A stretch of DNA of 5,581 bases. Origin: a bacterium Ga0077546. Lineage in GTDB: Bacteria; Cyanobacteriota; Vampirovibrionia; Obscuribacterales; Obscuribacteraceae. Below the pieces are notes generated by a model. The model was not told the DNA's origin. It ran no database searches and saw only the letters and a program-made list of their open reading frames with translations. The DNA is taken from positions 1-5,581 of the forward strand of contig LNEX01000395.1 in assembly GCA_001464165.1 (NCBI GenBank). The letters run 5' to 3'. This document shows positions 1-5,581 of this stretch, piece after piece; positions within the stretch are counted from its first letter, which is position 1; each line of letters begins with the position of its first letter. The translations under genes were made by a program, and so were the position numbers.

Positions 1-545
1 ATATCGAGCAAACGGCGCGGATCTTGCTTTAGAGCGGCGATAGCTTGCTCCCGGGAGAACATGCCGTCGCGCACCCGTACTTGCAGTTCTAGGGTGGCGT
101 CTAAATAAGATTCAGTCAGTAGGCCCTCGGCAACAAGCACCACTCCTAGTGGCTCACCGCGTTCTAGGCTTTTGCTGTGAGCCGCTTCCATTTCACCTTT
201 GTCAATGATGCCAGCATCGATAAGTAGTTCACCCAGCTTGCAAGTAGTTTCTTTGTTGGCGCCCGTTGCTGCAGAAAGTGTAATTTCTTTCAGTGCTTCT
301 TCGAATGACTTATCAAAACTGCAAGCAATGCCTAGGGCTTTTAAAGCTTTAAACGAATCGACAATGCCGTCTCTTAATAACGATTGTGCTTGCAACGCTG
401 CGCGTAGTTGTTCTGGTTTGAGCCATCCGCGAGCTATCAGTGTCTTACCAATCAGCCGCTGGCGCGTACCGGTATCTTTGACAGCTTCGTCGAGCTGGCC
501 CTGTGATACCAGGCCAGCCTGAATAAGAATTTCGCCAAAGCGTAC
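1..545 (-). CDS. Tandem MshEN (GspE/PilB N-terminal-like) domain protein, partial at left edge, start codon missing
   Basis: The minus frame is open from 545 to the window edge (181 codons) and the C-terminus lies outside. It holds two copies of the MshEN domain found at the N-terminus of type II secretion and type IV pilus ATPases, a fold known to bind cyclic di-GMP in some members. Each copy shows the family layout of two 24-residue motifs with a 5-residue spacer: residues 2-25 and 31-54, then 103-126 and 132-155, with the Gly, Leu/Ile and Leu positions kept. The leading Arg is present only in the first motif (later Leu, Lys, Pro), and the closing Gln only in the second and fourth. Ligand binding may therefore be partial. 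A TAA (546-548) sits directly before the first domain codon, GTA, and no ATG, GTG or TTG lies near it. The first in-frame TTG is residue 51 and the first ATG residue 119, both of which would break domain 1. A sequencing error, real frameshift or rare start is possible. The aldolase terminator lies upstream, so this is its own transcription unit. An ATPase domain may follow outside the window. Confidence 0.82.
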
Positions 546-562
546 TTATGCATTGAATACGC
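540..562. repeat. Imperfect dyad at the expected start of the MshEN gene
   Basis: The arms GCGTA (540-544) and TACGC (558-562) are inverted copies, with the palindrome ATGCAT (548-553) almost at the centre. The dyad covers the place where the start codon of the MshEN gene should be. It may be chance, an operator, or a hairpin that favoured a base error at this point. Confidence 0.3.
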
Positions 563-763
563 ATGGTACTTTTGAAGCTTAGTTTGGGATTCCTCGAAAA
601 TCGGCAAATTGGCTCTACATTTGAAGAGATTGTGCTGCTCGTTCTTGCGACCTAGAACTCTAGCATTTGGTTCCATTTTTTCGAGAAAAAAATAGGGAAT
701 TTAAATAATTGACTTCTTCAACAATTTGACTGTGCCTTGATTCTATTGGCTTTTCGCGTTCTT

Positions 764-796
764 AAAAAAAAGGACCACTCTTCTAGAGAGTGGCCC
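764..796 (-). terminator. Intrinsic terminator of the aldolase gene
   Basis: On the minus strand, a 10-bp stem (GGGCCACTCT with AGAGTGGTCC, one G-T pair) closes a 5-base loop, CTAGA, at 772-796. Eight T residues (764-771) follow at once. The hairpin begins 41 bases past the aldolase stop codon. This is a textbook rho-independent terminator and insulates the MshEN gene downstream. Between it and 546 the DNA is AT-rich, and I see no convincing promoter or gene there. Confidence 0.93.
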
Positions 797-837
797 AGTT
801 ATTTCTTCTAGTGTAGCCTAGCTGCGAGAGGTCCGCC

Positions 838-1905
838 TTAGGCGATGGTTACCTGTTCACATAGGTAGACATCTTGAATAGCATTAAGCAATTCAACTCC
901 ATCTTGCATAGGCTTTTGGAAAGCTTTGCGACCAGAGATAAGGCCTGTTCCGCCAGCTCTCTTGTTCACAACAGCAGTCATGATTGCTTGCTCTAGGTCG
1001 TTAGCGCCTGAGGCACCACCAGAGTTGATCAAGCCTTGTCTGCCCATGTAGCAGTTAGCTACTTGATAGCGAGTCATGTCGATTGGGTGATCGGTAGTTA
1101 GTTCGCTGTATACGCGAGCATCGGTTTTACCGAATTTCAAAGCATTGTAGCCGCCATTGTTTTCTGGCAATTTCTGTTTGATGATGTCGGCTTCGATGGT
1201 GACGCCGAGGTGGTTTGCTTGCCCTGAAAGGTCGGCAGCGAGTGAATAATCTACATCACCAACTTTGAAAGCGCCGTTGCGCAAATAGCACCAGAGAATG
1301 GTAGCCATACCAAGATCGTGAGCTTCTTTGAAAGCTTTCGAAACTTCTTGAATTTGTCTAGTTGATTCTTCAGAACCAAAGTAGATTGTTGCTCCAACAG
1401 CTACTGCGCCCATGTCCCAAGCTTGTTTGACAGAACCAAACATGATTTGGTCGTAACCATTTGGATAGCTCAAGAACTCGTTGTGGTTAAGCTTAACGAT
1501 GAATGGAATTTTGTGAGCATACTTGCGAGCAACAGAGCCGAGCACGCCGAATGTGGAAGCAACAGCGTTGCATCCGCCTTCGATTGCTAGCTTAACGATG
1601 TTTTCGCCATCAAAGTAAATTGGGTTTTTAGCGAAAGATGCACCGCCTGAGTGCTCAATGCCCTGGTCAACAGGAAGAATTGAGAGGTAGCCAGTATTGG
1701 CTAGGCGGCCAGTGTTGAAAAGTGTTTGCAAGCTCTGCAGGACCCGTGGTGAACGGTCAGAGATCATGCCGATGCGGTCTACGAAGTCAGGACCAGGTAA
1801 ATGCAGATGCTCTTTAGGGAAGCCTTTGCTCTGGTGTTCGAGGAAGTAAGAAGCCTGTTTGCCCAAGGCTTTTTCGATTTTTGATAGTTCGGTCATAGTT
1901 GGCAT
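838..1905 (-). CDS. fbaB: Class I fructose-bisphosphate aldolase, FbaB/DhnA type
   Basis: A complete 355-residue cytoplasmic enzyme that cleaves fructose 1,6-bisphosphate to dihydroxyacetone phosphate and glyceraldehyde 3-phosphate through a Schiff base, and runs in reverse in gluconeogenesis. As I remember it, E. coli FbaB (about 350 residues) is closely similar along its whole length: LPG.D.VDR near 36-44, [18 protein letters not shown] at 64-82, PF.VKLNHNE at 134-143, [16 protein letters not shown] at 166-181 and GQANHL at 228-233. K243 in the ADIIKQK segment is the likely Schiff-base lysine. INSGGASG (293-300) and GRKAF (325-329) are likely phosphate-binding loops. The first ATG is chosen because GGAGG sits 7 bases upstream, whereas the second Met (residue 4) would be too far away. 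The gene is probably transcribed alone: a 178-base gap separates it from the epimerase gene upstream and a strong terminator follows. No key residue appears to be missing. Confidence 0.97.
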   Translation of the reverse strand: MPTMTELSKIEKALGKQASYFLEHQSKGFPKEHLHLPGPDFVDRIGMISDRSPRVLQSLQTLFNTGRLANTGYLSILPVDQGIEHSGGASFAKNPIYFDGENIVKLAIEGGCNAVASTFGVLGSVARKYAHKIPFIVKLNHNEFLSYPNGYDQIMFGSVKQAWDMGAVAVGATIYFGSEESTRQIQEVSKAFKEAHDLGMATILWCYLRNGAFKVGDVDYSLAADLSGQANHLGVTIEADIIKQKLPENNGGYNALKFGKTDARVYSELTTDHPIDMTRYQVANCYMGRQGLINSGGASGANDLEQAIMTAVVNKRAGGTGLISGRKAFQKPMQDGVELLNAIQDVYLCEQVTIA

Positions 1906-1912
1906 GGGTTAG

Positions 1913-1917
1913 CCTCC
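1913..1917 (-). promoter_or_regulatory. Strong Shine-Dalgarno of the aldolase gene
   Basis: GGAGG on the minus strand lies 7 bases before the ATG at 1903-1905 and fixes the start. Its first two G bases also belong to the small inverted repeat CCAAT/ATTGG (1916-1932), so a weak 5-bp hairpin could partly cover it. Confidence 0.85.
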
Positions 1918-2016
1918 AATGGTAGCAATTGGTTGTAGCGTCAACGCCAAGTCTGGCCCGGCTTGATTACAACGGCCAAATGTATCAGAGGGGGGCCAAC
2001 GAACGGAGAAAACGTA

Positions 2017-2036
2017 CAAAAACATCAATGTTTTTG
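2017..2036. repeat. 20-base near-perfect dyad upstream of the aldolase gene
   Basis: CAAAAACAT (2017-2025), a CA centre, then ATGTTTTTG (2028-2036): 9-bp inverted arms with almost no gap. It lies about 112 bases upstream of the aldolase start and 48 bases past the epimerase stop. A symmetric site of this kind suits a dimeric repressor. As RNA it would be an A/U-rich hairpin with a tight loop and no following T-run outside the stem, so it is a poor terminator. Which role applies, if any, cannot be read from sequence. Confidence 0.4.
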
Positions 2037-2083
2037 ATACCTATTGTAATGTCGACCGTACGCCAACTGACTTCTAAAGCCAA

Positions 2084-2515
2084 CTACTCTTTGATTGCTT
2101 GCGAAAGTTCTAAAAGCACTCCGCCGGTTGCTTTGGGGTGAACGAAAGCAATTTTTGCGCCCCCGGCTCCGATTTTAGAAGTTTCATTGATGAGTTTAGT
2201 ACCGCTACTTTTCAACTCTTCGAGATCGGTTTCTATATCTTCTACGCCTATGCAGATGTGGTGCAGGCCAGGGCCCTTTTGTGCCAGAAACTTGCCGACC
2301 GGAGTATCGGGCGAGAGTGGCTCAAGCAGCTCGATGTGAGTGTTGCCAATATCGAGCTTTGCTACTTTAACTCCTTGTTCTTCTACGATTTCAATTTCAA
2401 GAGTTTGTAGCCCCAAGCCTTCGTAAAAGGGCAGTGATTCTGCAATTGAATGCACCGCTATGGCGATATGGTCAAGTCTTTTTGCTCTAGAATTTTCAGA
2501 ATTAGGGGGTTTCAT
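2084..2515 (-). CDS. mce: Methylmalonyl-CoA epimerase (VOC superfamily)
   Basis: A complete 143-residue cytoplasmic enzyme that interconverts the S and R forms of methylmalonyl-CoA, linking propionyl-CoA carboxylation with the B12-dependent mutase and succinyl-CoA. It has the two beta-alpha-beta-beta-beta halves of the VOC fold. Diagnostic stretches are LDHIAIAV at 14-21, EEQGVKVA at 45-52, IELLEP.SPDTPVGKFL at 61-77, G.GLHHI at 81-87, and GAGGAKIAFVHPK.TGGVLLEL at 116-137. By analogy with the Propionibacterium enzyme, the metal ligands are probably H16, E62, one of H85/H86, and E136. A short charged N-terminal tail (1-12) precedes the domain. A purine-rich but weak Shine-Dalgarno (2519-2527) precedes the ATG. 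The exported-protein gene ends 18 bases upstream on the same strand, so the two are probably co-transcribed. No mutase or propionyl-CoA carboxylase gene is visible here. A general glyoxalase-type VOC protein is a much weaker alternative. Confidence 0.95.
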   Translation of the reverse strand: MKPPNSENSRAKRLDHIAIAVHSIAESLPFYEGLGLQTLEIEIVEEQGVKVAKLDIGNTHIELLEPLSPDTPVGKFLAQKGPGLHHICIGVEDIETDLEELKSSGTKLINETSKIGAGGAKIAFVHPKATGGVLLELSQAIKE

Positions 2516-2533
2516 CGGCTCTCTTCTCTGTGA

Positions 2534-2965
2534 CTAGGGGCCAAAGCCAGAGTACTTCTCGAAGAATTTATGCACACCATTAAATTTGCGGTAAATGCTA
2601 AATTGATCGTACTCGGGCCAAGTTGCCATCATCCTGGTTGCTCTCTCAATTAAGCTGACTTGATCAAAAGGAGCCCAAACCTCGCCTCTAAATTTAGGAT
2701 CATAATAGAACCCGTTTATTTTATCGGTGAGGTTGACAGTAGTATCGATGTTGACAAGAAATGGCTGGCCGTCAGGTCTAACTGGAAAATAGATTTCTTC
2801 ACCCGGCGGAGTCACTAGAAGGTCGACAGGTGCCTCTACCGCTGGCGGTTCTGGCAAGTTGTCCCGGCGTGCCTCTGTCGGTAGGGCGCCTGACATTTGC
2901 AATGCCGTAAAACTAAGCAGGGTAAGGGCTAGCTTGATCTTCTTTGATTGACGGCAAAAGGGCAT
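2534..2965 (-). CDS. Small exported protein of unknown function
   Basis: I do not recognise this 143-residue protein. The N-terminus reads as a Sec signal peptide: a basic n-region (R5 to K11), a hydrophobic core (about 12-28), and possible cleavage after A27 (SGA) or A32 (TEA). A Pro/Glu/Val-rich stretch follows (37-57). The remainder (58-143) is rich in aromatic residues (IYFPVRPDGQPFLVNIDTT, NGFYYDPKFRGE, FFEKYSGFGP) and looks like a small folded extracytoplasmic domain. There is only one Cys, at residue 4, and no lipobox. The ATG is supported by AGGA 7 bases upstream (2973-2976). It is the first gene of a likely two-gene transcript with methylmalonyl-CoA epimerase, and it is divergent from the AMIN-TPR gene. 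The pairing with an epimerase gives no clear hint of function, and an envelope role is only inferred from the signal peptide. Confidence 0.72.
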   Translation of the reverse strand: MPFCRQSKKIKLALTLLSFTALQMSGALPTEARRDNLPEPPAVEAPVDLLVTPPGEEIYFPVRPDGQPFLVNIDTTVNLTDKINGFYYDPKFRGEVWAPFDQVSLIERATRMMATWPEYDQFSIYRKFNGVHKFFEKYSGFGP

Positions 2966-2994
2966 TGAATTTTCCTAGGGCGAACGCGAATTTC

Positions 2995-3025
2995 TTGACG
3001 AGCAGTTACATAATACGGCTATAGT
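2995..3025 (+). promoter_or_regulatory. Candidate promoter for the AMIN-TPR gene
   Basis: TTGACG (2995-3000) and TATAGT (3020-3025) each match the sigma-70 consensus at five of six bases. The spacer is 19 bases, longer than ideal. Transcription would start near 3032 and leave a leader of roughly 160 bases before the TTG at 3190. Confidence 0.4.
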
Positions 3026-3038
3026 CTCGAACTTTAAA
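3010..3038 (-). promoter_or_regulatory. Candidate promoter for the exported protein-epimerase pair
   Basis: On the minus strand, TTTAAA (3033-3038) as the -35 box and TATTAT (3010-3015, five of six matches) as the -10 box are separated by an ideal 17 bases. This would give a leader of about 38 bases to the ATG at 2963-2965. It overlaps the plus-strand candidate, so the two promoters could compete. Confidence 0.45.
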
Positions 3039-3082
3039 TATGGCCTAACTTAAAATAGCGCTTGGTTAAGCAGATCGCCTGC

Positions 3083-3100
3083 AAAAGAAGGCCGTCTTTT
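3083..3100. repeat. 18-base near-palindrome in the AMIN-TPR leader
   Basis: AAAAGA and TCTTTT arms surround a GGCC core with one mismatched pair. It ends directly before the TAG (3100-3102) that closes the AMIN-TPR reading frame upstream. It could be an operator or a weak leader hairpin. Confidence 0.3.
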
Positions 3101-3189
3101 AGGTAAACTTTGCCAGTGTAGAGCCATCTGGTCGGGATAGTGAAGCTCGAGTTAGAGAAAGGCTAAAGCGCGAGGTTCTCAAGCTTAGC

Positions 3190-5037
3190 TTGCGTCTGAC
3201 ACCAGCTTTTGTAGCTAGTCTGGCCCTGACCGTTAGTTTGACCGGCAATCTATGCCCTGCTGCCCAAGCCCAAAGTTCTGAAACTGCTTCGCTCCGCAAG
3301 ATTTCGGTAGATCCAAGCCACCTTATCGTTTTTGAGTATGCCAGCGGAGGCGTCAAGTCGCCGCCTCAGCTGTTCGAAATGCCGTCACCAGATCACCGCT
3401 TGATAATAGACTTGCCGAGCACTGAGCTTGATACTGCTACCATGCCGAGCGCTGATGAGCTTTCCGCTGAAGTAAACAAAGTATTTCCTGGTATTAAACG
3501 GGTGCGGTTCCTTACTCCAATTAAGGACACACCTACCGTTAGAGTGGCTTTCGACCTGGCTATTCCTGCGAAGATCAAGGCAGCATTGCGTATCTTGGAC
3601 GGAGCTGTCACGCTTGGTCTCAATGAAGAATATACTCAGCCTGTCACTGTAGCTGCTGTTGAGAGTCAACCTGTAGCACCAGCTGCCGATGTTTATAGCC
3701 AGTATGCTAGAGCATTAGCGGCGCAGAAGCCTGAACAACCAGATGATAAAGGTGAGTGGGGGCCGCGCAAAGGGAGCGCCGATGAGCTAAAGGGAGTGAC
3801 TCAGGGATTCAAGCCCTTGATTAGCACTGCTGCCCTGCAGACACCGGTTATTCAGGCCGATTTGAATGCCACACTGGCGGCCGAGAAGAAACCAATTGCG
3901 CCTCCTGAAGCGAGCCCCGCCAATCAGGCCGAAGCATCGATTGGTGGAGCTTCTAATGTAGATTCTCGGGCATCTTCTGCGGCATCGGTGGTTTCCTCCG
4001 GTGTTGGCACTGACACTGCTGCTAGTGGCTGGGAGTCCGCCGCTAGTAATGCCCCGAGTAAAGCCGACGCCGCTGCGCCCCTGCGCGACACAACGCCAGA
4101 TGTGCAGATAACAGCTGCAGCATCAACCCAAGCGCCAACTTCGATAGAGGAGGCGGCTGAGGCCATTGAGAAAGAAACTACTGCTACTCCTCCAGCTAGA
4201 GTTGTTGCTTCAGTGCCCGCACAAAAATCTGCAGCAATTCAAAAGGTTGCTCCGATTCAGAGAACTGCCCCGGTGGTAAGGGCTGCGGCTCCTACCGTTG
4301 AGCCCGTTCAAGACGAAGTAGCGATGACTCAATCTGAGACGCAAGCAGCGCCTCAGAATAACGTAGAGCCGGAGAAAACTAGTGACGGCTCTGCTGCATC
4401 CGAGAATTCTTCGCCAGCGGATCAGCCCGCCATCGCCGATAAAAATGCGAACACGAATAATCCTAAGATTCAGGCTCGTCGCTTCTTCAATAAAGCTGTA
4501 AAAGAGCATCTTTCTGGGCAAATAGCTCAAGCTATTGCCGATTACAAAGCCTCGTTGGTGATCGATCCGGAGCTGGGAGATGCTCATAGCAACCTCGGGC
4601 TGGCCTATAACCAGCAGCACAATTATGCCAATGCCTTAACCGAGTTTCGCAAGGCTTTAGCTATTAATCCTTCGGACGCCATAACTTACAACGGCGTAGG
4701 AGCTGCACTTCGGGCTCAAAAAGATGTACCAGGTGCCATAAAGAATTGGGAGACATCGGTCAAACTCAATCCCAAACTGGCAGTAGCTCACTACAATCTT
4801 GGTACTGCTTACGAAAGTCAGGGAGATCTTGATCGTGCCATGGTCTCGTATGAAAGTGCTACCCGCAATGATCAACGCCTAGGTGAGGCCTTCTATCGTA
4901 TGGGCCTGATCATGATGAAGAAACACAAATCAGAAGAGGCCAAAGAACAGTTTAAGCGGGCTCTGAAAATCTCTGAGAATTCGGACTATTCAGAAGATGC
5001 TCGTCTCAAGCTGGCAGTAATTAGCAAAGCTAAATAA
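3190..5037 (+). CDS. Exported AMIN-domain protein with long linker and C-terminal TPR repeats
   Basis: This 615-residue protein is probably periplasmic or peptidoglycan-associated. Residues 1-27 form a signal peptide (hydrophobic 5-20, cleavage after AQA). Residues about 38-146 resemble an AMIN domain, with the HRLIIDLPSTEL strand, the PGIKRVRF turn, TVRVAFDLA, and a closing DGAVTLGL strand. AMIN domains place amidases and pilus secretins at the cell wall. A low-complexity Ala/Pro/Ser/Thr/Glu linker covers about 150-425. Five TPR units of 34 residues follow, near 428-461, 463-496, 497-530, 531-564 and 565-598, with the usual Gly/Ala/Tyr and NP turn residues (for example ALAINPSD, SVKLNPKL). 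They should form a partner-binding surface. The start is uncertain: TTG at 3190 has no good Shine-Dalgarno, and the frame is open back to 3103 but holds no ATG, GTG or TTG there. No amidase or other catalytic domain is present, so a scaffold role is inferred. Confidence 0.88.
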   Translation: MRLTPAFVASLALTVSLTGNLCPAAQAQSSETASLRKISVDPSHLIVFEYASGGVKSPPQLFEMPSPDHRLIIDLPSTELDTATMPSADELSAEVNKVFPGIKRVRFLTPIKDTPTVRVAFDLAIPAKIKAALRILDGAVTLGLNEEYTQPVTVAAVESQPVAPAADVYSQYARALAAQKPEQPDDKGEWGPRKGSADELKGVTQGFKPLISTAALQTPVIQADLNATLAAEKKPIAPPEASPANQAEASIGGASNVDSRASSAASVVSSGVGTDTAASGWESAASNAPSKADAAAPLRDTTPDVQITAAASTQAPTSIEEAAEAIEKETTATPPARVVASVPAQKSAAIQKVAPIQRTAPVVRAAAPTVEPVQDEVAMTQSETQAAPQNNVEPEKTSDGSAASENSSPADQPAIADKNANTNNPKIQARRFFNKAVKEHLSGQIAQAIADYKASLVIDPELGDAHSNLGLAYNQQHNYANALTEFRKALAINPSDAITYNGVGAALRAQKDVPGAIKNWETSVKLNPKLAVAHYNLGTAYESQGDLDRAMVSYESATRNDQRLGEAFYRMGLIMMKKHKSEEAKEQFKRALKISENSDYSEDARLKLAVISKAK

Positions 5038-5055
5038 GCAAACTTTTTTAGCTTT
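5026..5055. terminator. AT-rich hairpin spanning both convergent stop codons
   Basis: AAAGCTAAA (5026-5034) pairs with TTTAGCTTT (5047-5055) around a 12-base loop. The stem starts inside the last codons of the plus-strand gene and ends at the stop codon of the minus-strand gene. It can form in either transcript but has low GC and no T-run beyond the stem, so it would be a weak two-way terminator at best. Confidence 0.35.
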
Positions 5056-5581
5056 AGCGCCAGCTTTGAGCTTGCTTGACTTTGTATTGCTCAAGCTCTC
5101 TTTTGTCGATGCGATTGCCATCGAGGTCTCTTCCTCCAGGATTGGCTATTGCGCTGTATTCTTTGCTTATTTGAGTAGCGAACTCGCGAATCATTGCGCT
5201 AGAGCCGTTGCTCTTTTGATTTTCAAAGTGAGACTGGCCTGATACGCCATATGAATCTAGGTTGCCGTAGCGGTTACCGGCTGCGCTCATAGCCTTGAGT
5301 ATATTGTCGAGGTAGGCTACTTTGAGCTTTTCAATGGCATTTGCATCTTGCTCTAGCAGTGCCTGTTTGACTGCTTGCCAGCGTTCAGCTGACCGCTCTT
5401 GCGTAAGTTTGTTGCTTGTTTCTTCGTCAAAACCGGCCCCGCCTCTGTCTGTCGGTAGCTTGAGTGTAAGCTTTGAGTCTTTTTCAAAAGCTGCGAGATC
5501 TTCTCTTAGTAGTTGAAGAGCGGCTGCTGGCCCTTTTTCTTTATAGGTGTTGACCGCCTCTTTGACAATTAAACTTTGAGG
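5054..5581 (-). CDS. Protein of unknown function, C-terminal 175 residues, partial at right edge
   Basis: The minus frame is open from the right edge to a TAA at 5054-5056, giving at least 175 residues; the N-terminus is outside the window. I count the whole stretch as one gene rather than starting at the internal Met (5288-5290), because the preceding 97 codons are open and protein-like. I do not recognise the family. The visible part is mostly charged and helix-prone (for example AAALQLLREDLAAFEKD and KVAYLDNILKAM), with a Gly/Asn/Ser-rich loop between (AAGNRYGNLDSYGVSGQ). Near the C-terminus, NPGGRDLDGNRIDKRELEQY resembles an EF-hand or dockerin-like calcium loop, but the spacing is one residue short of the canonical loop. 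No membrane segment is seen. The gene converges on the AMIN-TPR gene with 16 bases between the stop codons. Confidence 0.78.
   Translation of the reverse strand, partial: PQSLIVKEAVNTYKEKGPAAALQLLREDLAAFEKDSKLTLKLPTDRGGAGFDEETSNKLTQERSAERWQAVKQALLEQDANAIEKLKVAYLDNILKAMSAAGNRYGNLDSYGVSGQSHFENQKSNGSSAMIREFATQISKEYSAIANPGGRDLDGNRIDKRELEQYKVKQAQSWR

Noticed and set aside
199..522. Plus-strand open frame of 107 codons
   Set aside because: It lies opposite the MshEN coding frame, which shows clear domain repeats. The plus-strand protein is Ser-rich and has no recognisable features.
452..676. Minus-strand 74-codon frame starting at an ATG at 674-676
   Set aside because: Its second half overlaps the MshEN domain in the wrong frame. 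It has no Shine-Dalgarno and no recognisable protein. The first part is kept only as a possible leader if a base is missing near 546.
1929..2141. Plus-strand 70-codon frame across the aldolase upstream region
   Set aside because: It lies mostly in non-coding DNA, starts at a TTG without a ribosome binding site, runs into the epimerase gene on the opposite strand, and has no family features.
2138..2410. Plus-strand 90-codon frame inside the epimerase gene
   Set aside because: It is a shadow of a confidently identified gene on the other strand.
3190..3270. Lipoprotein signal because of Cys22 in the AMIN-TPR leader
   Set aside because: The residues before it (GNL) do not fit a lipobox, whereas AQA at 25-27 fits signal peptidase I.
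3924..4620. Two minus-strand open frames (80 and 136 codons) inside the AMIN-TPR gene
   Set aside because: They are by-products of the biased Ala/Pro/Ser codons in the linker and of the TPR start on the plus strand. They have no start signals.
1..5581. Mobile element, phage, CRISPR or toxin-antitoxin content
   Set aside because: No transposase, integrase, repeat-spacer pattern, target-site duplication or small paired toxin-like genes are seen on either strand.

Overview
The window (about 5.6 kb) is an ordinary-looking stretch of bacterial chromosome with six protein genes: four complete and two cut by the window edges. I see no tRNA, rRNA, CRISPR array, transposase or phage gene. A cyanobacterium-related lineage, possibly the non-photosynthetic Melainabacteria/Obscuribacterales, would fit the AMIN-TPR envelope protein, the MshEN-repeat protein and the mixed base composition. 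This is an inference from gene style only; no marker gene in the window proves it.

Layout. At the left edge, on the minus strand (1-545), is the N-terminal part of a protein with two tandem MshEN (GspE/PilB N-terminal-like) domains, the type that can bind cyclic di-GMP. Its reading frame has no usable start codon: a stop codon lies directly before the first residue of the domain. Next, also minus, is a complete class I (FbaB/DhnA type) fructose-bisphosphate aldolase (838-1905). It has a strong ribosome binding site and a textbook intrinsic terminator (764-796), so it is separated from the MshEN gene. A 178-base gap upstream of the aldolase holds its leader and a 20-base dyad. Beyond the gap are methylmalonyl-CoA epimerase (2084-2515) and, 18 bases further upstream on the same strand, a small exported protein of unknown function (2534-2965). 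These two probably form one transcript.

The interval 2966-3189 is a divergent control region with candidate promoters for both directions. To the right, on the plus strand, is a 615-residue exported protein (3190-5037): signal peptide, AMIN domain, a roughly 275-residue Pro/Ala/Ser/Thr-rich linker and five TPR repeats. Its exact start is uncertain. It converges with a partial minus-strand gene of unknown function (5054 to the right edge). The two stop codons are only 16 bases apart and lie inside one AT-rich hairpin.

How the genes work together. Central carbon metabolism (aldolase, and propionyl/methylmalonyl-CoA conversion by the epimerase) is mixed with envelope proteins (exported 143-residue protein, AMIN-TPR protein) and a possible second-messenger-responsive protein (MshEN). 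Nothing shows that they form one pathway. I found no convincing new multi-gene system. The points most worth a second look are the MshEN gene without a start codon, the AMIN-linker-TPR protein with its uncertain start, and the unknown exported protein paired with the epimerase.
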